The notes under the pieces were generated by a model. The model was not told the DNA's origin. It saw only the letters and a list, made by a program, of their open reading frames with translations, and did not search any database. This document shows, in pieces, positions 59,643 to 64,000 of a stretch of DNA of 64,000 nt. Position numbers and translations under genes: made by a program. The stretch is from Tolypeutes matacus (taxonomy: Eukaryota; Chordata; Mammalia; Cingulata; Chlamyphoridae), in NCBI GenBank assembly GCA_026826555.1, contig JAKSZT010053764.1, positions 31,164,413-31,228,412 of the forward strand, in the 5' to 3' direction. How positions within the stretch are numbered: position 1 is the first letter of the stretch; every line of letters starts with the position of its first letter.

Positions 59643-62600
59643 TGTTTTTTTTTTTTTTACTTTATTTTGTACATTTAATAATTGAAAATACAAACAATTA
59701 AAAACTAAAAAGTAAACACAGATGAATAAATATATACATTTCTCAATTAAATGTAATGGATACATATAAAAATTTTTTTGAATCAAACAATACGTTACAA
59801 TATATTTGGTTCATAGTAACACATTCATACAGTATTTGTCCTTTTGTGTCTGGCTTGCTTCGCTCAACATAATGTCCTCCAGGTTCATCCATGTTGTCAT
59901 ATGCTTTACGACTTCATTTCTTCGTACAGCTGCACAATATTCCATTGTGTGAATAGACCAGAGTTTGTTTATCCATTCGTCTGTTGATGGACACCTGGGT
60001 TGTTTCCAACTTTTGGCAATGGTGAATAATGTGGCTATGAACATTGGTGTGCAGATGTCTGTTCGTGTCACTGTTCTCATTTCTTCTGGGTATATACCCA
60101 GTAGTGGTATTGCTGGGTCAGGTGACAAGTCTATATTCAACTTCTTTAGGAACTGCCAAACAGTCCTCCATAGTGGCTGTACCAACCAACAGTGAAGAAG
60201 TGTTCCTGTCTCTCCACATCCTCTCCAGCACTTGTAGTTCTCTGTCTTTTTAATAGTGGCCATTCTGATAGGTGTGAAATGATATCTCATTGTAGTTTTG
60301 ATTTGCATTTCCCTAATCATGAGTGATGTTGAGCATTTCTTCATGTGTTTTTTTGCCATTTGTATTTCTTTGGAGAAATGTCTATTCAAGTCTTTCACTC
60401 ATTTTTTAATTGGGTCATTTGTCTTTTTATTGTTGAATTATAACATCTCTTTATGTATCCTGGATATTAAACCCTTATCAGATATATGATTTCCAAATAT
60501 TTTTTTCCATTGAGTCATCTGCCTTTTCACCCTTCTGACAAAGTCCTGTGAGTTGCAAAAGTGTTTAATTTTGAAGAGGTTCCACTTATCTATTTTTTCT
60601 TTTGTTGCACGTGCATTGGGTGTAAGGTCCAAGAAACCACCACCTACTATAAGGTCTTTTTTTTTTTTTAAAGATTTTATTTATTTATTCATTTATCCCC
60701 CCCTTGCTGCTTGTGCTCGCTGGGTCAGCTAACCACGCCGTGCGGGCAGGCTTGCCTTCACCAGGAGGCCCCGGGAATAGAACCCCAGGCCTCCCATATG
60801 GTAAACAGGAGCCCTACTGATTGAGCCACAGCCGCTTCCTTACTATAAGGTCTTGAAGATGTTTCCCTACATTTTCTTCTAGTAGTTTTATGGTCTTGGC
60901 TTTTATATTTAGATCTTTGATCCATTTTGAGTTGATTCTTGTATAGGGGGTGAGATAGGGGTCCTCTTTCATTCTTTTGGTTATAGGTATCCAGTTCTCC
61001 CAACACCATTTGTTGAAGAGACTGTTTTTTCCCATTAGCGTGGGCTTGGTAGGTTTGTCAAAAAACAGTTGACTGTATAGGTGAAGGTTTATTTCTGGGT
61101 TCTCAATTCTATTCCACTGATCAATGTGTCTATCTTTATGCCAGTGCCATGCTGTTTTGACCACTGTAGCTTTGAAATATGTTTCAAGATCAGGCAGTGA
61201 AATTCCTCCCATGTCACTCTTTTTTAGAATGCTTTTGGCTATTTGGGTGCACTTACCCTTCCAGCTGAATTTGGTAATTGCCTTCTCTAATTCTGTAAAG
61301 TAAGCTGTTGGGATTTTGATTGGTATTGCATTGAATCTGTAAATCAGTTTGGGCAAGATTGAAATCTTCATGATATTTATTCTTCCAATCCATGTACACG
61401 GAATGTCTTTCCATTTGTTTAGGTCTTTTAAAATTTCTTTTAGCATTGTTTTGTAGTTTTCTGCATATAGGTCCTATACTTCTTTGGTTAAATTAACTCC
61501 TAGGTATTTGAGTCTTTTTGTTGCTATTGCAAATGGAAATTATCCTCTGATTTCCTCCTCAGTTGTTCAGTACTAGCGTACAAAAACATTACAGATTTTT
61601 GCGTGTTGATCTTGTATCCTGCCACTTTGCTGAACTCATTTATTAGTTCAAGTAGCTTTGTCGTGGATACTTCAGGATTTTCTAAGGATCATGTCAGCTG
61701 CAAACAGTGAGAGTTTTACTTCCTCTTTTCCTATTTGGATGCCTTTAATTTTTTTGTCTTGTCTAATTGCTCTAGCTAGAACTTCTAGTACAATGTTAAA
61801 TAACAATGGTGACAGTGGGCATCCTTGTCTTGTTCCCGATCTTAGAAGAAAAGCTTTCAACCTTTCCCCATTGAGTATGATGTTGGCTGTGCGTTTTTCA
61901 TATATGCCTTTTATCATTTTGAGGAATTTCCCTTTTATTCCTAACTTTTGAAGTGTTTTTATAAAAAAAAAGGATGCTGGATTTGTCGAATGCCTTTTCT
62001 GCATCTATTGAGATGATCATGTGGTTTTTTTAGTTCAAATTGTTAAAATGGTGTATTACATTGACTGATTTTCTTATGTTGAACCAGCCTTGCATACCAG
62101 GAATAAATCCCACTTGGTCGTGACGTATAAGTCTTTTGATATGCTGTTGAATTCGATTTGCAAGTATTTTGTTGAGAAATTTTTGCATCTATGTTCATTA
62201 GAGAGATTGGTCTATAATTTTCTTTTCTTGTAGAATCTTTATATGGCTTTGGTATTAGAGTGATGTTGGCTTCATAAAATATGTTGGGTAATTTTCCCAC
62301 CTCTTCAATTTTTTGGAAGAGTTTAAACAGGATTGGTGTTAATTCTTTTCGAAATGCTTGGTAGAATTCACCTATGAAGCCATCTGGTCCTGAACTTTTC
62401 TTTGCTGGGAGATTTTTGATGATGGAGTCAGTCTCCTTAAATTTGATTGGTTTGTCAAGTTCTTGTATTTCTTGTAGCATCAGTGTAGGTTGGTTGTGCG
62501 TTTCTAGAAATTTGTCCATTTCACCTAGGTTGTCCAGTTTGTTGGCATATAGTTTCTCATAATATCCTCTTATGATTCTTTTTATTTCTGTGAGGTCATT

Positions 62601-64000
62601 TGTAACTTTCCCCCCTTTCATTTCTTATTGTATTTATTTGCATCTTCTCTCTTCTTTTGTTAGTCTAGCAAGGGGTTTGTCAATTTTATTGATCTTCTCA
62701 AAGACCAGCTTTTGGTTTTGTTGATTTTCTCTATTGTTTTTCTGTTCTCATTTTCATTTACTTCTGCTCTAATCTTTATTATTTCTTTCCTTCTGCTTGC
62801 TTTGGGATTGGTTTGCTGTAGTTTTTCTAGTTTCTCTAGTTGTTCAGTTAAATCCTTGAGTTTAGCCCTTTCTCATTTTTTAATATAGATGTTTAGGGCT
62901 ATAAATTTCTCTCTCAAGACTGCCTTCGCTGTATCCCATAAGTTTTGATACATTGTGTTCTCATTTTCATTTGTCTCAATATATTTACTGATTTCACTTG
63001 CAATTTTTTCTTTGACCCATCGATTATTTAGGAGAGAGTTATTCAGTCTCCACACATTTGCAAATTTACTTTTTTCCTATGATTGATTTCTAGTTTCATT
63101 CCATTATGATCTGAGAAGGTGCTTTGTATAATTTCAATCTTTTTCTATTTATTGAGAGCTAAATTGTGGCCTAACATGTGGTCTATCCTGGAGAAAGATC
63201 CAAGGGCACTTGAGAAGAATGTATAACCCGCTGAGTTTGGATGCTGTGTTCTGTTATGTCTGATAGGTCTAATTTGTTTATCACATTGTTCAAGTTCTCT
63301 ATTTCCTTGTTGATCTTCTGTCTAGTTGTTCTATCTAATGATGTGAGTGGGGTGTTGAAGTCTCCAACAATTATTGTAGAAATATCTCTTTCTCTCTTCA
63401 GTTTTGCCAGAGTTTGTCTCATATATTTTGGGGCACCCTGGTTAGGTGCACAGATATTTATGACTTATATCTTCCTGGTGGATCATCCCTTTTATTAATA
63501 TATAATGGCCTTCTGTATCTCTTATAACTTTTTGCATTTAAAGTCAGTTTTGTCTGATATTAGTATAGCTACCCCTGCTCTTTTCTGGTTACTATTCACA
63601 AGGAATATCTTTTTCCAACCTTTCACTTTCAGCTGGTTTGTATCCCTAGGTCTAAGGTGAGTTTCTTGTAAGCAGCATATGGATGGCTCACTTTTTTTTT
63701 ATCAGCCTGTATCTTTTGATGGGGGAGTTTAATCCATTCACATTCTATGATATTACTGTAAATGCACTATTTACTTCCTCCATTTTATTCTTTGGTTTTC
63801 ATATGTCATCTTGTTTTTGTCTCTCTTTTTACTCTTTTGGTTATCCTTTCTGCTTTTCTTTCTTCTATACTCTCCTCCAAGCCTCTCTCTCCTGTCTTTT
63901 TCTTTCAGGTTCTAAGGCTCCCTTTAATATTTCCTGCAAAGGTGGATTCTTTTTTGCAAACTCTCTTAGTTTTTGTTTGTGAACACTTTATACTCACCTT
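59643..64000 (-). mobile_element. L1 with broken ORF2, runs off the window
   Basis: Poly(A) appears as a T run at 59644-59659. The 3'UTR is only about 150 bp. ORF2 reads on the - strand in pieces: C-terminal domain with a [15 protein letters not shown] cysteine motif (59811-60398), 60438-60632, 60814-61446 (ITKFSWKGK.., [10 protein letters not shown]), RT domain (61672-62004; [12 protein letters not shown], then FAADM in place of FADDM), RT N-part (62043-62621; [20 protein letters not shown]), and endonuclease part ending DFNTPL (63183-63422). Frameshifts and stops separate them. Confidence 0.93.
60659..60840 (-). mobile_element. Young DAS-type SINE inserted in L1 ORF2
   Basis: T run and 'attttatttatttattcatttatcc' on the left, complement of the tRNA-like head on the right ending 'agccgcttcct'. 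A perfect 14-bp duplication TACTATAAGGTCTT lies at 60645-60658 and 60841-60854. It split the ORF2 frame after L1 insertion. Confidence 0.95.

Overview
This is mammalian chromosomal DNA, with AT-rich introns, spliced exons and dense retroelements. The tRNA-derived SINEs (an A box near 'tggctcaatcagta', a B box near 'ggttcggttcc', then an ATAAATAAATAAA-type tail) are of the DAS-SINE kind known from armadillos, so the source is most likely a xenarthran, probably Dasypus. The window covers a tail-to-tail gene pair: the 3' end of VPS13A on the + strand and the 3' end of GNA14 on the - strand. The human locus on 9q21 has the same arrangement, as recalled.

Positions 1-40,650 hold the end of VPS13A (chorein, a bridge-like lipid-transfer protein of membrane contact sites). 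Thirteen exons in unbroken phase encode the last 438 residues of the long isoform: nine exons between 1500 and 13937, then four widely spaced exons (29149-39276) for the C-terminal PH-like domain. Two alternative terminal exons (14141 and 16180) lie in the 15 kb intron between these groups and would give short isoforms without that domain. One intron, after 6562, appears to be of the GC-AG type.

Positions 40,650-46,060 are intergenic. Only repeats and one young SINE were seen there. GNA14 (G-alpha of the Gq class) follows on the - strand: exons 7 (46916-47106), 6 (48169-48322) and 5 (51272-51401), encoding 157 C-terminal residues that include the DVGGQ, NKKD and TCAT nucleotide-binding motifs. 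Everything from 51,402 to 64,000 is treated as the next GNA14 intron. No exon 4 was seen.

That last intron is mostly mobile DNA: the 5' half of an old L1 (+), a class I-like endogenous retrovirus remnant (LTR, primer-binding site, broken gag start) with a second LTR nested inside its LTR, and a long, broken L1 ORF2 on the - strand that runs off the window and carries a SINE. Elsewhere the introns hold L1 3' ends (one with a tandemly repeated 3'UTR), two related MaLR-like solo LTRs with exact 5-bp target duplications, MIR, L2 and MER5-type relics. Two assembly gaps are present (21088-21097 and 50072-50843). No bacterial-type system, CRISPR array or true tRNA gene was seen. The most informative signals are the VPS13A alternative ends, the GC donor, and the nested retroelement history.
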